Source: Mycolicibacterium litorale (GTDB lineage: Bacteria > Actinomycetota > Actinomycetes > Mycobacteriales > Mycobacteriaceae). From it: DNA of 64,000 nt. Below are positions 15,910-24,834 of the stretch, piece after piece. The DNA lies in contig CP019882.1 in assembly GCA_002007745.1 (NCBI GenBank), positions 5,146,001-5,210,000 on the forward strand, in the 5' to 3' direction. Position numbers and translations under genes: made by a program. Position 1 is the first letter of the stretch. Each line of letters starts with the position of its first letter. Below the pieces are notes generated by a model. The model saw only the letters and a program-made list of their open reading frames with translations, did no database searches and was not told the DNA's origin.

Positions 15910-17120
15910 ACGTGCAGAGCCCCGACGTGGTCCTGGATCCGTACAACTACGACTTCCACGAAGATCCCTACCCGTACTACAAGCGGCTGCGCGACGAGGC
16001 ACCGCTGTACTACAACGAGGAATTGAAGTTCTGGGCACTGTCCCGGCACCGCGATGTGTTGCAGGGCTTCCGCAACAGCACGACGCTGTCCAACAAGTAC
16101 GGCGTCTCACTCGATCCGGCCTCCCGCGGGCCGCACGCCGCCAAGACCATGTCGTTCCTGGCGATGGATGACCCCGCCCATCTGCGTCTGCGCACGTTGG
16201 TCTCGAAGGGGTTCACGCCGAGGCGGATTCGAGAGTTGGAGCCGCGCGTCACCGAGATCGCGGTCAAGCACCTCGACGCCATGCTGGAGAAGGCCGGTTC
16301 CGGCGAGGCCGTGGACTACGTCGACGAGTTCGCCGGCAAGCTGCCGATGGATGTGATCTCCGAGCTGATGGGCGTGCCCGACGCCGACCGGGTTCAGGTG
16401 CGGGCCTGGGCCGACGGCGTGATGCACCGCGCGGAGGGCGTGACCGACGTGCCCCCGGAGGCCATCGAGGCATCGCTGAACCTGATCGTCTACTACCAGG
16501 CCATGGTGGAGGAGCGCCGGAAGAGTCCGAGCGATGACCTGACGTCGGCCCTCCTGGACGCCGAGATCGACGGTGACCGGCTCACCGACGACGAGATTCT
16601 CGGGTTCCTGTTCTTGATGGTCATTGCCGGAAATGAGACGACCACCAAACTGCTTGCCAATGCTGCATTTTGGGGCCACAAGAACCCCGACCAGCTCGCG
16701 CCGGTGTACGACGACCTCGCCCGGATCCCGCTATGGGTGGAAGAGACGCTGCGTTATGACACGTCCAGTCAGATCCTGGCGCGGACCGTCGCCGGCGAGC
16801 TGACGTTGTACGGCACCACCATTCCCGAGGGTGACGTGGTCCTGCTGCTGCCGGGGTCGGCGCACCGCGACGAGCGGGCCTTCGACAATCCCGACGACTA
16901 CCTGATCGGCCGCGATATCGGCGCGAAGTTGCAGAGCTTCGGCAGCGGCGCGCATTTCTGCCTCGGCGCGCATCTGGCCCGGATGGAGGCGCGGGTAGCC
17001 CTGGAGGAGTTGTTCAAACGCATCCGCGGTTATGAAGTCGATGAAGCGAATTCGGTGCGGGTGCACTCCAGCAACGTTCGCGGCTTCGCCCATCTGCCCA
17101 TCACAGTGCAGTCTCGCTAG
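15906..17120 (+). CDS. cyp123: Cytochrome P450 CYP123 family
   Basis: A 404-residue P450 with the I-helix MVIAGNETTTKLLANA, the K-helix WVEETLRYDTSSQ and the heme loop FGSGAHFCLGAHLARME. The position between the TetR gene and the SDR upstream of cyp51 is that of Rv0766c. Its start overlaps the tetR stop by 4 bp. No substrate is established for CYP123. Sharing an operon with CYP51 and a ferredoxin suggests that it draws electrons from the same ferredoxin at 19325. Confidence 0.93.
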   Translation: MNVQSPDVVLDPYNYDFHEDPYPYYKRLRDEAPLYYNEELKFWALSRHRDVLQGFRNSTTLSNKYGVSLDPASRGPHAAKTMSFLAMDDPAHLRLRTLVSKGFTPRRIRELEPRVTEIAVKHLDAMLEKAGSGEAVDYVDEFAGKLPMDVISELMGVPDADRVQVRAWADGVMHRAEGVTDVPPEAIEASLNLIVYYQAMVEERRKSPSDDLTSALLDAEIDGDRLTDDEILGFLFLMVIAGNETTTKLLANAAFWGHKNPDQLAPVYDDLARIPLWVEETLRYDTSSQILARTVAGELTLYGTTIPEGDVVLLLPGSAHRDERAFDNPDDYLIGRDIGAKLQSFGSGAHFCLGAHLARMEARVALEELFKRIRGYEVDEANSVRVHSSNVRGFAHLPITVQSR

Positions 17121-17135
17121 AAGGATCCCGCCGAA

Positions 17136-17963
17136 ATGCCACGTTTCGCCCCGCTCCCCGACCGCAGGCCCGCCATCGTCGCCGGCGCCTCGTCCGGCAT
17201 TGGAGAGGCCACCGCCATCGAGCTCGCGTCGCGCGGCTTCCCGGTTGCACTCGGCGCGCGCCGGGTCGAGAAACTCGCCGACATCGTCGGCAAGATCAAC
17301 GCCGACGGCGGTGAAGCCGTGGGCTTCCACCTCGACGTCACCGATCCCAACTCGGTGAAATCGTTTGTCACACACGCGACCGACTCTCTCGGCGATATCG
17401 AGGTGCTGGTGGCCGGCGCCGGTGACACCTACTTCGGCAAGCTCGACGAGATCACCAGCGACGAGTTCGACTCCCAGCTGCAGATCCATCTCGTCGGCGC
17501 CTTCCGGCTGGCCAACGCCGTCCTGCCCGGAATGCTCGACCGCCAGCGCGGCGATCTGATCTTCGTCGGATCCGATGTCTCACTGCGCCAACGTCCGCAC
17601 ATGGGCGCCTACGGCGCGGCCAAGGCCGCGCTGGTCGCGATGGTGACCAACTTCCAGATGGAGCTCGAGGGCACCGGCGTGCGTGCGTCGATCGTGCACC
17701 CCGGACCGACCAAGACATCGATGGGCTGGAGCCTGCCGGCCGAGAAAATCGGTCCAGCTCTTGAGGATTGGGCCAAGTGGGGCCAGGCCCGCCACGACTA
17801 CTTCCTGCGCGCGGCCGACTTGGCCCGCGCCATCACGTTCGTCGCGGAGACGCCCCGCGGCGGGTTCATCGCCAACATGGAACTGCAGCCCGAAGCTCCG
17901 CTGGCCGACAACACCTCTCGTCAGAAACTCGCCCTAGGTGAAGAAGGGATGCCAGGACAATGA
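17136..17963 (+). CDS. Short-chain dehydrogenase (Rv0765c-like)
   Basis: A 275-residue SDR with AGASSGIGEATAIEL, VAGAGDTYFG in place of the usual NNAG, a serine in FVGSDVSLRQR, and YGAAK as catalytic YxxxK near residue 160. It lies between cyp123 and cyp51 and overlaps the cyp51 start (ATGA), so tight co-expression is expected. It may oxidise or reduce an intermediate of the same P450 pathway, for example a ketosteroid, but nothing in the sequence fixes the substrate. Confidence 0.9.
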   Translation: MPRFAPLPDRRPAIVAGASSGIGEATAIELASRGFPVALGARRVEKLADIVGKINADGGEAVGFHLDVTDPNSVKSFVTHATDSLGDIEVLVAGAGDTYFGKLDEITSDEFDSQLQIHLVGAFRLANAVLPGMLDRQRGDLIFVGSDVSLRQRPHMGAYGAAKAALVAMVTNFQMELEGTGVRASIVHPGPTKTSMGWSLPAEKIGPALEDWAKWGQARHDYFLRAADLARAITFVAETPRGGFIANMELQPEAPLADNTSRQKLALGEEGMPGQ

Positions 17964-19315
17964 CGATTACCAAAGAGGTACAACGAGTTTCGGGTGGCGA
18001 GGAGGAACACGGCCACCTCGAGGAGTTCCGCACCGACCCCATCGGTCTGATGAAACGCATCCGCGATGAGTGCGGCGATCTCGGCTGGTTCCAGCTCGCC
18101 GACAAGCAGGTCATCCTGCTGACCGGCGCCGAGGCCAACGAGTTCTTCTTCCGCTCACCCGACGCCGACCTCAACCAGGCCGAGGCCTATCCGTTCATGA
18201 CGCCCATCTTCGGCGAGGGTGTGGTCTTCGACGCCGACCCCGAGCGTCGCGCCGAGATGCTGCACAACACCGCGCTGCGCGGCGAGCAGATGAAGGGCCA
18301 CGCCGCCACCATCGAGAACGAAGTCCGCCGGATGATCGAGAACTGGGGTGACTCAGGCGAAATCGACCTGCTGGAGTTTTTCGCCGAGCTGACCATCTAC
18401 ACCTCGACGGCCTGCCTGATCGGAGGCAAGTTCCGCAATCAGCTCGACTCCCGGTTCGCGAACTACTACCACCTGCTGGAGCGGGGCACCGATCCGCTCT
18501 GCTACGTCGACCCGTACCTGCCGATCGAGAGCTTCCGCATCCGCGACGAGGCCCGCGCCAGCCTGGTCGAGCTGGTCGGAGAGGTCATGAACGGACGCAT
18601 CGCCAACCCGCCCGTCGACAAGAACGACCGCGACCTGCTCGACGTGCTGGTGTCGATCAAGGATGAGGACGGCAATCCGCGTTTCTCCGCCAACGAGGTC
18701 ACCGGGATGTTCATCTCGCTGATGTTCGCGGGGCACCACACCAGCTCGGGCACCTCGTCGTGGACGCTCATCGAACTGCTGCGCCATCCCGACTACTACG
18801 CCCAGGTCCAGCAGGAGCTCGACGACCTCTACGCCGACGGCCAGGAGGTGAGTTTCCATGCGCTGCGCCAGATCCCGAAGATCGACAACGCGCTCAAGGA
18901 GACGCTGCGGCTGCACCCGCCGTTGATCATCCTGATGCGGGTTGCCCAGGACGAATTCGAGGTCGAGGGCTACCCGATCCACAAGGGCCAGATGGTCGCC
19001 GCCTCACCGGCGATCTCCAACCGCATCCCCGAAGACTTCCCCGATCCGGACGCCTTCGACCCGGACCGCTACGAGAAGCCGCGGCAGGAAGACATCATCA
19101 ACCGGTGGACCTGGATCCCGTTCGGTGCCGGCAGGCACCGCTGCGTCGGGGCGGCCTTCGCGCAGATGCAGATCAAGGCCATCTTCTCGGTTCTGCTGCG
19201 GGAGTACGAATTCGAGATGGCGCAGCCGCCGGAGAGCTACCGCAACGACCACTCGAAGATGGTGGTCCAGTTGGCCAGGCCGGCCAAGGTCCGCTATCGC
19301 AAGCGCACGTCCTAG
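17960..19315 (+). CDS. cyp51: Sterol 14-alpha-demethylase CYP51
   Basis: A 451-residue P450 that removes the 14-alpha methyl group of lanosterol-type sterols in three oxidative steps. The CYP51 hallmarks are visible: the B'-helix region EAYPFMTPIFGEGVVFDADPE (here AEAYPFMTPIFGEGV), the I-helix FAGHHTSSGTSSW, the ExxR in LKETLRLHPPL, and the heme loop FGAGRHRCVG. Mycobacteria lack de novo sterol synthesis, so its physiological substrate is debated. The ferredoxin gene starts 9 bp downstream and is its natural electron donor in M. tuberculosis (Rv0763c). Confidence 0.97.
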   Translation: MTITKEVQRVSGGEEEHGHLEEFRTDPIGLMKRIRDECGDLGWFQLADKQVILLTGAEANEFFFRSPDADLNQAEAYPFMTPIFGEGVVFDADPERRAEMLHNTALRGEQMKGHAATIENEVRRMIENWGDSGEIDLLEFFAELTIYTSTACLIGGKFRNQLDSRFANYYHLLERGTDPLCYVDPYLPIESFRIRDEARASLVELVGEVMNGRIANPPVDKNDRDLLDVLVSIKDEDGNPRFSANEVTGMFISLMFAGHHTSSGTSSWTLIELLRHPDYYAQVQQELDDLYADGQEVSFHALRQIPKIDNALKETLRLHPPLIILMRVAQDEFEVEGYPIHKGQMVAASPAISNRIPEDFPDPDAFDPDRYEKPRQEDIINRWTWIPFGAGRHRCVGAAFAQMQIKAIFSVLLREYEFEMAQPPESYRNDHSKMVVQLARPAKVRYRKRTS

Positions 19316-19324
19316 GAGCCGGCG

Positions 19325-19534
19325 ATGGGAAGTTACCGCGTGGAACTCGACGAGGACCTGTGTCAGGGACACGCCATGTGCGAACTGGAGGCGCCGGACG
19401 TCTTCCGGGTACCCAAACGCGGTGTGGTCGAGATCCTCGACGCCGAGCCGCCCGACGACATGCGCGACGACGTGGAACGCGCCGTCGAGATGTGCCCCAC
19501 CCGAGCACTATCCATCCTCCAGAAAGAAGATTGA
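19325..19534 (+). CDS. 3Fe-4S ferredoxin partner of CYP51 (Rv0763c-like)
   Basis: A 69-residue ferredoxin with the iron-sulfur ligands Cys13, Cys19 and Cys57-Pro. In a 4Fe-4S site the fourth ligand would stand between Cys13 and Cys19; here that position is His16 (CQGHAMC). The cluster is therefore 3Fe-4S or has an unusual fourth ligand, a known feature of mycobacterial P450 ferredoxins. It lies 9 bp after cyp51 and directly before the Rv0762c-like gene, so its job is electron delivery to CYP51 and perhaps CYP123. No ferredoxin reductase gene is adjacent. Confidence 0.92.
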   Translation: MGSYRVELDEDLCQGHAMCELEAPDVFRVPKRGVVEILDAEPPDDMRDDVERAVEMCPTRALSILQKED

Positions 19535-19535
19535 C

Positions 19536-20075
19536 ATGGCATCCCGTGACGCACTCGAAGACTGGGTCCAGCGCTGGCTGCAGACCAACAAGGACTGCGA
19601 GAAGGCCGGCGACTGGACGGCGCTGGCGGACTTCTACACCGACGACGCCACCTACGGCTGGAACATCGGCCCCAAGGAAGACGTCATGTGCGTCGGCAAG
19701 AACGAGATCCGCGACGTCGCGCTCGGCCTGGAGATGCAAGGCCTGGAGAACTGGGTCTATGAGTACCAGAAGGTGCTGATCGACGAGAAACAGAACGAGA
19801 TCGTCGGCTTCTGGAAGCAGATCGCGAACAAGTCCGACGGCACCCGCGACGAGATCTACGGCATCGGCGGCAGCTGGTTCCGGCTCACCGACAAGCTGTT
19901 GATCGAATGGCAGCGCGACTTCTTCGACTTCGGCCACGTCCAGAAGGCGTTCGTCAAGCTGATCTCGTCGGGCGATCTGACACCGACCATGCAGAAGCGG
20001 ATCGAACGCAGCGTCGCCGGGGAGAGGCTGCCGGGCTACTACCCGCTGGGCGAAGCACCCGTTCCGATCTGGTGA
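19536..20075 (+). CDS. SnoaL/NTF2-like hypothetical protein (Rv0762c-like)
   Basis: A 179-residue protein of probable NTF2-like fold (WTALADFYTDDATYGWNIGPKEDV at about 27-50, then alternating strands with GFWKQIANKS and GIGGSWFRLTDK). Members are small enzymes or binding proteins for hydrophobic ligands, and polyketide and steroid examples are known. Its ATG at 19536 follows the ferredoxin stop by one nucleotide, with AGAAAGAAG in front. It is the last gene before the adhB promoter gap. A role with CYP51 or AdhB is inferred from position only. Confidence 0.75.
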   Translation: MASRDALEDWVQRWLQTNKDCEKAGDWTALADFYTDDATYGWNIGPKEDVMCVGKNEIRDVALGLEMQGLENWVYEYQKVLIDEKQNEIVGFWKQIANKSDGTRDEIYGIGGSWFRLTDKLLIEWQRDFFDFGHVQKAFVKLISSGDLTPTMQKRIERSVAGERLPGYYPLGEAPVPIW

Positions 20076-20149
20076 ATACTCGACGGCTGTCAAGAAACCG
20101 CCCCCGGCCGTTACCATCAAGGTGACGGAGGTCATAATGGTCCACAGAA

Positions 20150-20164
20150 CAGGAACACGTTCTA
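20150..20164. promoter_or_regulatory. Imperfect KstR-like site upstream of adhB
   Basis: AGGAACACGTTCTA fits the KstR consensus TNNAACNNGTTNNA except for the first base (A for T). It lies about 80 bp before the adhB start in a 166-bp gap. It is weaker than the three sites in the sterol block. Confidence 0.4.
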
Positions 20165-20241
20165 ATTTGGACTTGGAGTGACCATCCGGCCTGGCCGGCC
20201 GCCCGGGACGACCGTGGCGTTTTTGCGAGTGGAGGTTCGCA

Positions 20242-21375
20242 GTGAAGACAAAAGGCGCTCTCATCTGGGAGTTCAACCAACCGTGGTCGATCGAGGAAAT
20301 CGAGATCGGCGATCCGGTCAAAGACGAAGTCAAGATCCAGATGGAAGCGTCGGGCATGTGCCACTCCGACCACCACCTGGTGACCGGCGACATCCCGATG
20401 GCCGGCTTCCCGGTACTCGGCGGCCATGAGGGTGCCGGCATCGTCACCGAGGTCGGCCCCGGCGTCGAGCACCTGGCCCCCGGCGATCACGTCGTGCTGT
20501 CGTTCATCCCGTCCTGTGGCGAATGTCCGGCCTGCCAGGAGGGCCTGCGCAACCTCTGCGACCTCGGCGCAGGGCTGCTGGCCGGTACCGCGGTGTCCGA
20601 CGGCACCCACCGCATCCACGCGGTCAAGAACGGCCAGCCGGTCATCCCGATGACCCTGCTCGGCACCTTCAGCCCGTACATGGTGGTGCACAAGAGCTCG
20701 GTGGTGAAGATCGACCCCTCCATCCCGTTCGAGGTGGCCTGCCTGGTGGGCTGCGGGGTGACCACCGGCTACGGTTCGGCCGTCCGCAGTGGTGACATCC
20801 GCCCCGGCGACGACGTGGTGATCGTCGGTCTCGGCGGCGTGGGCACCGGTGCCCTACAGGGTGCGCTGAATGCCGGTGCGCGCAACATCTTCGCCGTCGA
20901 CCCGGTCGAGTTCAAGCGCGATAACGCGCTCAAGTTCGGCGCCACCCACGCCTACCCCGACATCTTCAGCGCCATGGCCGGCGTTGCCGAGGTCACCCAG
21001 GGCCGCATGGCCCACAAGACCATCGTCACCGTGGGCGAGCTCAAGGGCGAGGACATCGACCACTACATGAACATCACCGCCAAGGGCGGCACCGTGGTGG
21101 CCACCGCGGTCGCGAACATGGCCAGCAATGACGTCAAGCTGAATCTCGCGATGCTGACGTTGATGCAGAAGCGCCTGCAGGGCACCATCTTCGGCGGCGG
21201 CAACCCGCACTACGACATCCCGCAGCTGCTGTCGATGTACAAGGTGGGGCGCCTCAACCTCGATGACATGGTGACCCGGCAGTACCGCCTGGAGCAGATC
21301 AACGAGGGCTACCAGGACATGCTCGAAGGCCGCAACATCCGCGGCGTGATCCGCTACACCGACGAGGACCGCTGA
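20242..21375 (+). CDS. adhB: Zinc-type alcohol dehydrogenase
   Basis: A 377-residue class I/III-type NDMA-dependent alcohol dehydrogenase. The catalytic zinc ligands are in SGMCHSDHH and GGHEGAG, the structural zinc loop is CGECPACQEGLRNLC (four Cys), and the cofactor motif is VGLGGVGTGALQGAL at about 193-207. GTG 20242 has GGAGG 11 nt upstream. The order matches Rv0761c. It could oxidise alcohols formed by the neighbouring P450s, with AldA finishing to acids; that chain is inference. A strong hairpin follows the gene, separating it from the flavoprotein downstream. Confidence 0.92.
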   Translation: MKTKGALIWEFNQPWSIEEIEIGDPVKDEVKIQMEASGMCHSDHHLVTGDIPMAGFPVLGGHEGAGIVTEVGPGVEHLAPGDHVVLSFIPSCGECPACQEGLRNLCDLGAGLLAGTAVSDGTHRIHAVKNGQPVIPMTLLGTFSPYMVVHKSSVVKIDPSIPFEVACLVGCGVTTGYGSAVRSGDIRPGDDVVIVGLGGVGTGALQGALNAGARNIFAVDPVEFKRDNALKFGATHAYPDIFSAMAGVAEVTQGRMAHKTIVTVGELKGEDIDHYMNITAKGGTVVATAVANMASNDVKLNLAMLTLMQKRLQGTIFGGGNPHYDIPQLLSMYKVGRLNLDDMVTRQYRLEQINEGYQDMLEGRNIRGVIRYTDEDR

Positions 21376-21402
21376 CGCACCGCGTAATCCCCCACGGACC
21401 TT

Positions 21403-21444
21403 CCGGGCCGTGCCCGCCTTGCCCACGGCGCGGGCACGGCCCGG
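21403..21444 (+). terminator. Strong 15-bp stem terminator after adhB
   Basis: CCGGGCCGTGCCCGC (21403-21417) pairs perfectly with GCGGGCACGGCCCGG (21430-21444) around a 12-nt loop, 28 bp after the adhB stop. It is a classic L-shaped mycobacterial terminator without a U-tail. It also rules out the ATG at 21410 as the next gene's start, since that codon is inside the stem. Confidence 0.75.
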
Positions 21445-21463
21445 AGTTCATGACCCCGCGGCC

Positions 21464-23518
21464 GTGAGCAGCTTTCCGAACCTGTTGCAGCCCGGCCGAA
21501 TAGGGTCGATGGCGGTGCGCAACCGGCTCGTCATGTCTCCGATGGAGACCATGTACGGCACCCCCGACGGGCTGCCGTCGCCACGCACCAGGGACTACTT
21601 CGCCGCCCGCGCCGCCGGCGGCGTCGGCCTGATCACGGTGGGCGCCACCGGTATCGACCACCAGCATCCGGAGACCCCCGGCGGGCTTCATCTGGGCACC
21701 GACGAGGCCGTTGCCGCCCACCGCGCACTGGTCGACGCCGTCCACGAACACGGCGCCAAGATCCAGCCGCAGATCGTTCATGCCGGCCCCGACGGGCTGG
21801 GTCCGGAGATGTACGGGGTCACCTCGCTCGGCCCGTCGGTGATCCCGTCCTACCTCACCGGCCGGCCGTCCGCCGAGGTCACCACCCACCAGCTCACCGG
21901 GATCATCGATCTGTTCAAAGCCGCCGTTCGGCGGGCAGCCGAGGCCGGCTATGACGGCATCGAACTCCACGCCGCGCACGGTTACATGTTCCTGGGCTCC
22001 TTCCTCGCCCCGCAACGCAATCGGCGTACCGATAACTACCGCGGCGACTCGGTCAAAGGCCGGATCCGGGTGGTACTGGAGACGCTTGCCGCCATCCGGG
22101 CGGAGATCGGTGACGCCCTGCCCATCACATTGCGGATATCGGGTTACGAGCGCGTCGCCGGGGGCCGTCCGCTGTACGAGACCGCCCAGGTGGCACCGGA
22201 ATTGGTGGCTGGCGGAGTCGACGCCTTCCACGTCAGCGGAGGGGTGATCGACCGGCTCGTCACCGGCATGGTCAACGCCGCCGACGACGGTGACGCACTC
22301 AACGTCGGGGCCGCCGCCGCGGTCCGGCAGGTGGTCGACGTCCCGGTGATCGCCGTCGGTCGCATCCACGATCCGGTACGGGCCGAACAGATCCTGGCCG
22401 ACGGTCACGCGGACTTCATCGCCATGGGCCGCCCGCTGCTGGCCGACCCTGAGCTTCCGGCCAAGCTCCGCGCCGGGCGGCCCGAACGGATCCGCCGCTG
22501 CATTTCCTGTGAGAACTGCATCGACGCCCTGGAGCAACGGTTCTCCGTCGACTGCGCGGTCAATCCGCGCACCGGCAGAGAACGCGAGCTGGCCGTCCGT
22601 CCGGCCACCAATCGGCAGCGCGTCGTGGTCGTTGGCGGTGGCCCGGCCGGGCTGGAAGCCGCCCGGGTCGCCGCTGAGCGCGGACACCAGGTCACCCTGT
22701 TCGAGCGCAACGCCCAGCTGGGTGGGGCACTGGTGTGGGCGGCCACCCTGCATCCGGAGAACGAGCCGTTCCTGACTTATCTACGGGCCGAAATCGCCCG
22801 CAGTTCGGTCACCGTCGAACTCTCGCACCGGGTCGACGCCGAGGAAGTCGCCGCCCTGGAGCCTGACGCGGTGGTCGTGGCCACTGGTGCCGACATCGTG
22901 GTGCCCGGTATCGCCGGCGACGACGGCCCCCGTGTGCACAGCGGACCCGCGCTGCGCGAGATGCTCACCGGTCACGCCGGCCCGCGGCAGCCCGGCTGGC
23001 AGCGACTCGGAGCCGCGGTGTTGTCCGGCTGGCGACAACGGCTCGTCCAGCCGGCCGCCGTCCGCCTCGCGAGTCGCGCGTGGCTACCACTGGGGCATCG
23101 CATCGTCATCGTAGGGGGTGACCTGGCCGCCGTGGAACTCGCCGAATTCCTCGCTGCCCGAGGACGTTTCGTCACAGTGCTGGAGTCGGGTCGCAGCATC
23201 GCGCCGGAAGTCGGGCTCAAACGCCGCACCGAACACATGGACCGGCTCGATCGGCTGGCCGTCCCGGTGCACGTCCGCGCCGACGTGCACCGGATCACCG
23301 CGCACGGGGTGGCGTTCACCCCATTCGGCGGGATCCGCCGCGAACTGGCCGCCGACGACGTGATCGTGGCCGGCCACCCGCAGCCCGACACCGCGCTGTT
23401 CGACACCCTCACCGACCGGCTGCCCGCAGCCAAGGTGCACGCCGCCGGCGACTGCACCGGACTCGGACTCATACGCAAAGCAACCGAAGATGGCGCCCGC
23501 GCCGCCTGCAGTATCTGA
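21464..23518 (+). CDS. Old-yellow-enzyme/2,4-dienoyl-CoA reductase-type flavoprotein
   Basis: A 684-residue three-domain reductase. Residues 1-350 form an FMN TIM barrel (FPNLLQPGRIGSM, MSPMETMYG, ELHAAHGYMFLGSFLAPQRN). A 4Fe-4S binding segment CISCENC...C follows at about 347-363. The rest is an FAD/NAD(P) domain with VVVVGGGPAGLEAARVAAERG at about 385 and a terminal AAGDCTG motif. Such enzymes reduce enone or dienoyl-CoA double bonds using NAD(P)H. GTG 21464 is preferred because upstream starts fall inside the terminator hairpin. As I recall, the gene is absent from this position in M. tuberculosis. Its neighbour is a ketosteroid-isomerase-like protein, which makes a steroid enone possible. 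Confidence 0.88.
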   Translation: MSSFPNLLQPGRIGSMAVRNRLVMSPMETMYGTPDGLPSPRTRDYFAARAAGGVGLITVGATGIDHQHPETPGGLHLGTDEAVAAHRALVDAVHEHGAKIQPQIVHAGPDGLGPEMYGVTSLGPSVIPSYLTGRPSAEVTTHQLTGIIDLFKAAVRRAAEAGYDGIELHAAHGYMFLGSFLAPQRNRRTDNYRGDSVKGRIRVVLETLAAIRAEIGDALPITLRISGYERVAGGRPLYETAQVAPELVAGGVDAFHVSGGVIDRLVTGMVNAADDGDALNVGAAAAVRQVVDVPVIAVGRIHDPVRAEQILADGHADFIAMGRPLLADPELPAKLRAGRPERIRRCISCENCIDALEQRFSVDCAVNPRTGRERELAVRPATNRQRVVVVGGGPAGLEAARVAAERGHQVTLFERNAQLGGALVWAATLHPENEPFLTYLRAEIARSSVTVELSHRVDAEEVAALEPDAVVVATGADIVVPGIAGDDGPRVHSGPALREMLTGHAGPRQPGWQRLGAAVLSGWRQRLVQPAAVRLASRAWLPLGHRIVIVGGDLAAVELAEFLAARGRFVTVLESGRSIAPEVGLKRRTEHMDRLDRLAVPVHVRADVHRITAHGVAFTPFGGIRRELAADDVIVAGHPQPDTALFDTLTDRLPAAKVHAAGDCTGLGLIRKATEDGARAACSI

Positions 23519-23536
23519 CACCGAAGGAGAACACCC

Positions 23537-23971
23537 ATGTCCACCACCACCGAACAGACCCCAGCGCTGGCGGCCTCCCAGGCGTCGTGGAAGTGCGTGA
23601 TGTCGCACGACCGCGCGGGCTGGCTGGCATTGATGGCCCCCGACGTCGTCATCGAGGATCCGATCGGGCCGGCCATCACCAACCCCGATGGACAGGGCGT
23701 GCGCGGCAAGGAGGCGGTCGCGGCGTTCTACGACGCCAATATCGCCGTCAACAATCTGCGCGTGACCTGCGAGGAGACCTTCCCCTCCAGCTCACCGAAC
23801 GAGGTGGCACACATCCTGGTGCTGCGCAGCCAATTCGAGGGTGGTCTGACCAGCACCGTGCGCGGGGTGTTCACCTACCGCGTCGACGACGCCGGCCTGA
23901 TCACCAACATGCGCGGGTACTGGAACATGGACGGCATGCAGTTCGGTCAGGCCCCATCCAACGGTGAGTGA
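23537..23971 (+). CDS. Ketosteroid-isomerase-like SnoaL protein (Rv0760c-like)
   Basis: A 144-residue NTF2-fold protein. It shows SWKCVMSHDRAGWLALMAPDVVIEDPIG at about 17-44, where the Asp would line the ligand pocket, and a late RGVFTYRVDDAGLITNMRGYWNMDGM. Rv0760c, which I take to be the orthologue, is known structurally as a steroid-binding KSI-like protein. AAGGAG stands 9 nt before ATG 23537. It follows the flavoprotein by 18 bp and overlaps the SDR behind it, so the three likely act on one compound class. Confidence 0.87.
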   Translation: MSTTTEQTPALAASQASWKCVMSHDRAGWLALMAPDVVIEDPIGPAITNPDGQGVRGKEAVAAFYDANIAVNNLRVTCEETFPSSSPNEVAHILVLRSQFEGGLTSTVRGVFTYRVDDAGLITNMRGYWNMDGMQFGQAPSNGE

Positions 23972-24833
23972 CCGGCTGCTGGCCGGTCGCGCTGCCGTCG
24001 TCGTGGGCGGGTCACGCGGAATCGGCGCCGCCGTCGCGACGCTGCTGGCCCGCTGTGGTGCCGGTGTGGTGGTCAACGGTCGGGAACCCGCCGCCGTCGA
24101 GGCCACCGTGGCCGGCATCCTCGGCGCCGGTGGCCGGGCCGTCGCGCACGCCGGGTCGGCGGCCGACGAAGCGGTGGCCGCCGAGCTGATCGCGTGCTGT
24201 GAACGGGAATTCGGTGCGGTCGACACCCTGGTCAACTGTGCGGGAGCCGCCGAGCCATCCGGCTCGTCGATTCTGTCCGTAACCGCCGACGAGTTTCGCG
24301 ACCTGATCGACGTTCACCTTGGCACCGTGTTCGCCACCTGCCGCGCCGCCGCACCGAAGATGGTGGCCCGTGGCCGCGGGACGATCGTCAACACCAGCTC
24401 CTTTGCCTTCCTTGGCGATTACGGCGGCACCGGCTATCCAGCCGGCAAGGGGGCGGTCAACGGGCTGACCATGGCGATCGCCGCCGAACTGGCCGAGCAC
24501 GGGATCCGCGCCAATGTGGTGTGTCCCGGTGCCAAGACCCGGCTGTCGACCGGTGCCGAGTACGAACGGCACATCGCGGCGCTACGAGCCCGCGGCCTGC
24601 TCGACGAGGTCAGCGCTCAAGGGGCGCTCGACGCCGCACCACCGGAGTATGCCGCGCCGATCTATGCCTATCTGGTCAGCGATCTCGCCAGCAAGATCAG
24701 CGGGCAGACGTTCATCGCAGCAGGCGGTTTCGTCGGCCGCTTCGAGCGCCCCTCCCCCACCCTGATCGGCTACCGCGACCATCACGACTCACCGCCCTGG
24801 TCGGTCGACGAGATCGCCGCGATGCTGGCGTGA
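23964..24833 (+). CDS. Short-chain dehydrogenase
   Basis: A 289-residue SDR with VVGGSRGIGAAVATLL, NCAGAAE near residue 90, NTSSFAFLG, and YPAGK as the YxxxK motif near 158. A long C-terminal extension (about 225-289) ends PPWSVDEIAAMLA and resembles the tail of MaoC-associated or multifunctional-enzyme SDRs. The GTG start overlaps the KSI-like stop (GTGAGTGA). It closes the flavoprotein-KSI-SDR group and converges on the glycosyltransferase gene with one base between the stops. A steroid substrate is likely but unproven. Confidence 0.87.
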   Translation: MSDRLLAGRAAVVVGGSRGIGAAVATLLARCGAGVVVNGREPAAVEATVAGILGAGGRAVAHAGSAADEAVAAELIACCEREFGAVDTLVNCAGAAEPSGSSILSVTADEFRDLIDVHLGTVFATCRAAAPKMVARGRGTIVNTSSFAFLGDYGGTGYPAGKGAVNGLTMAIAAELAEHGIRANVVCPGAKTRLSTGAEYERHIAALRARGLLDEVSAQGALDAAPPEYAAPIYAYLVSDLASKISGQTFIAAGGFVGRFERPSPTLIGYRDHHDSPPWSVDEIAAMLA

Positions 24834-24834
24834 C

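Noticed and set aside
21410..21463. Upstream ATG for the flavoprotein (MPALPTARARPG)
   Set aside because: The codon lies inside the 15-bp terminator stem at 21403-21444; GTG 21464 is the first sensible start.
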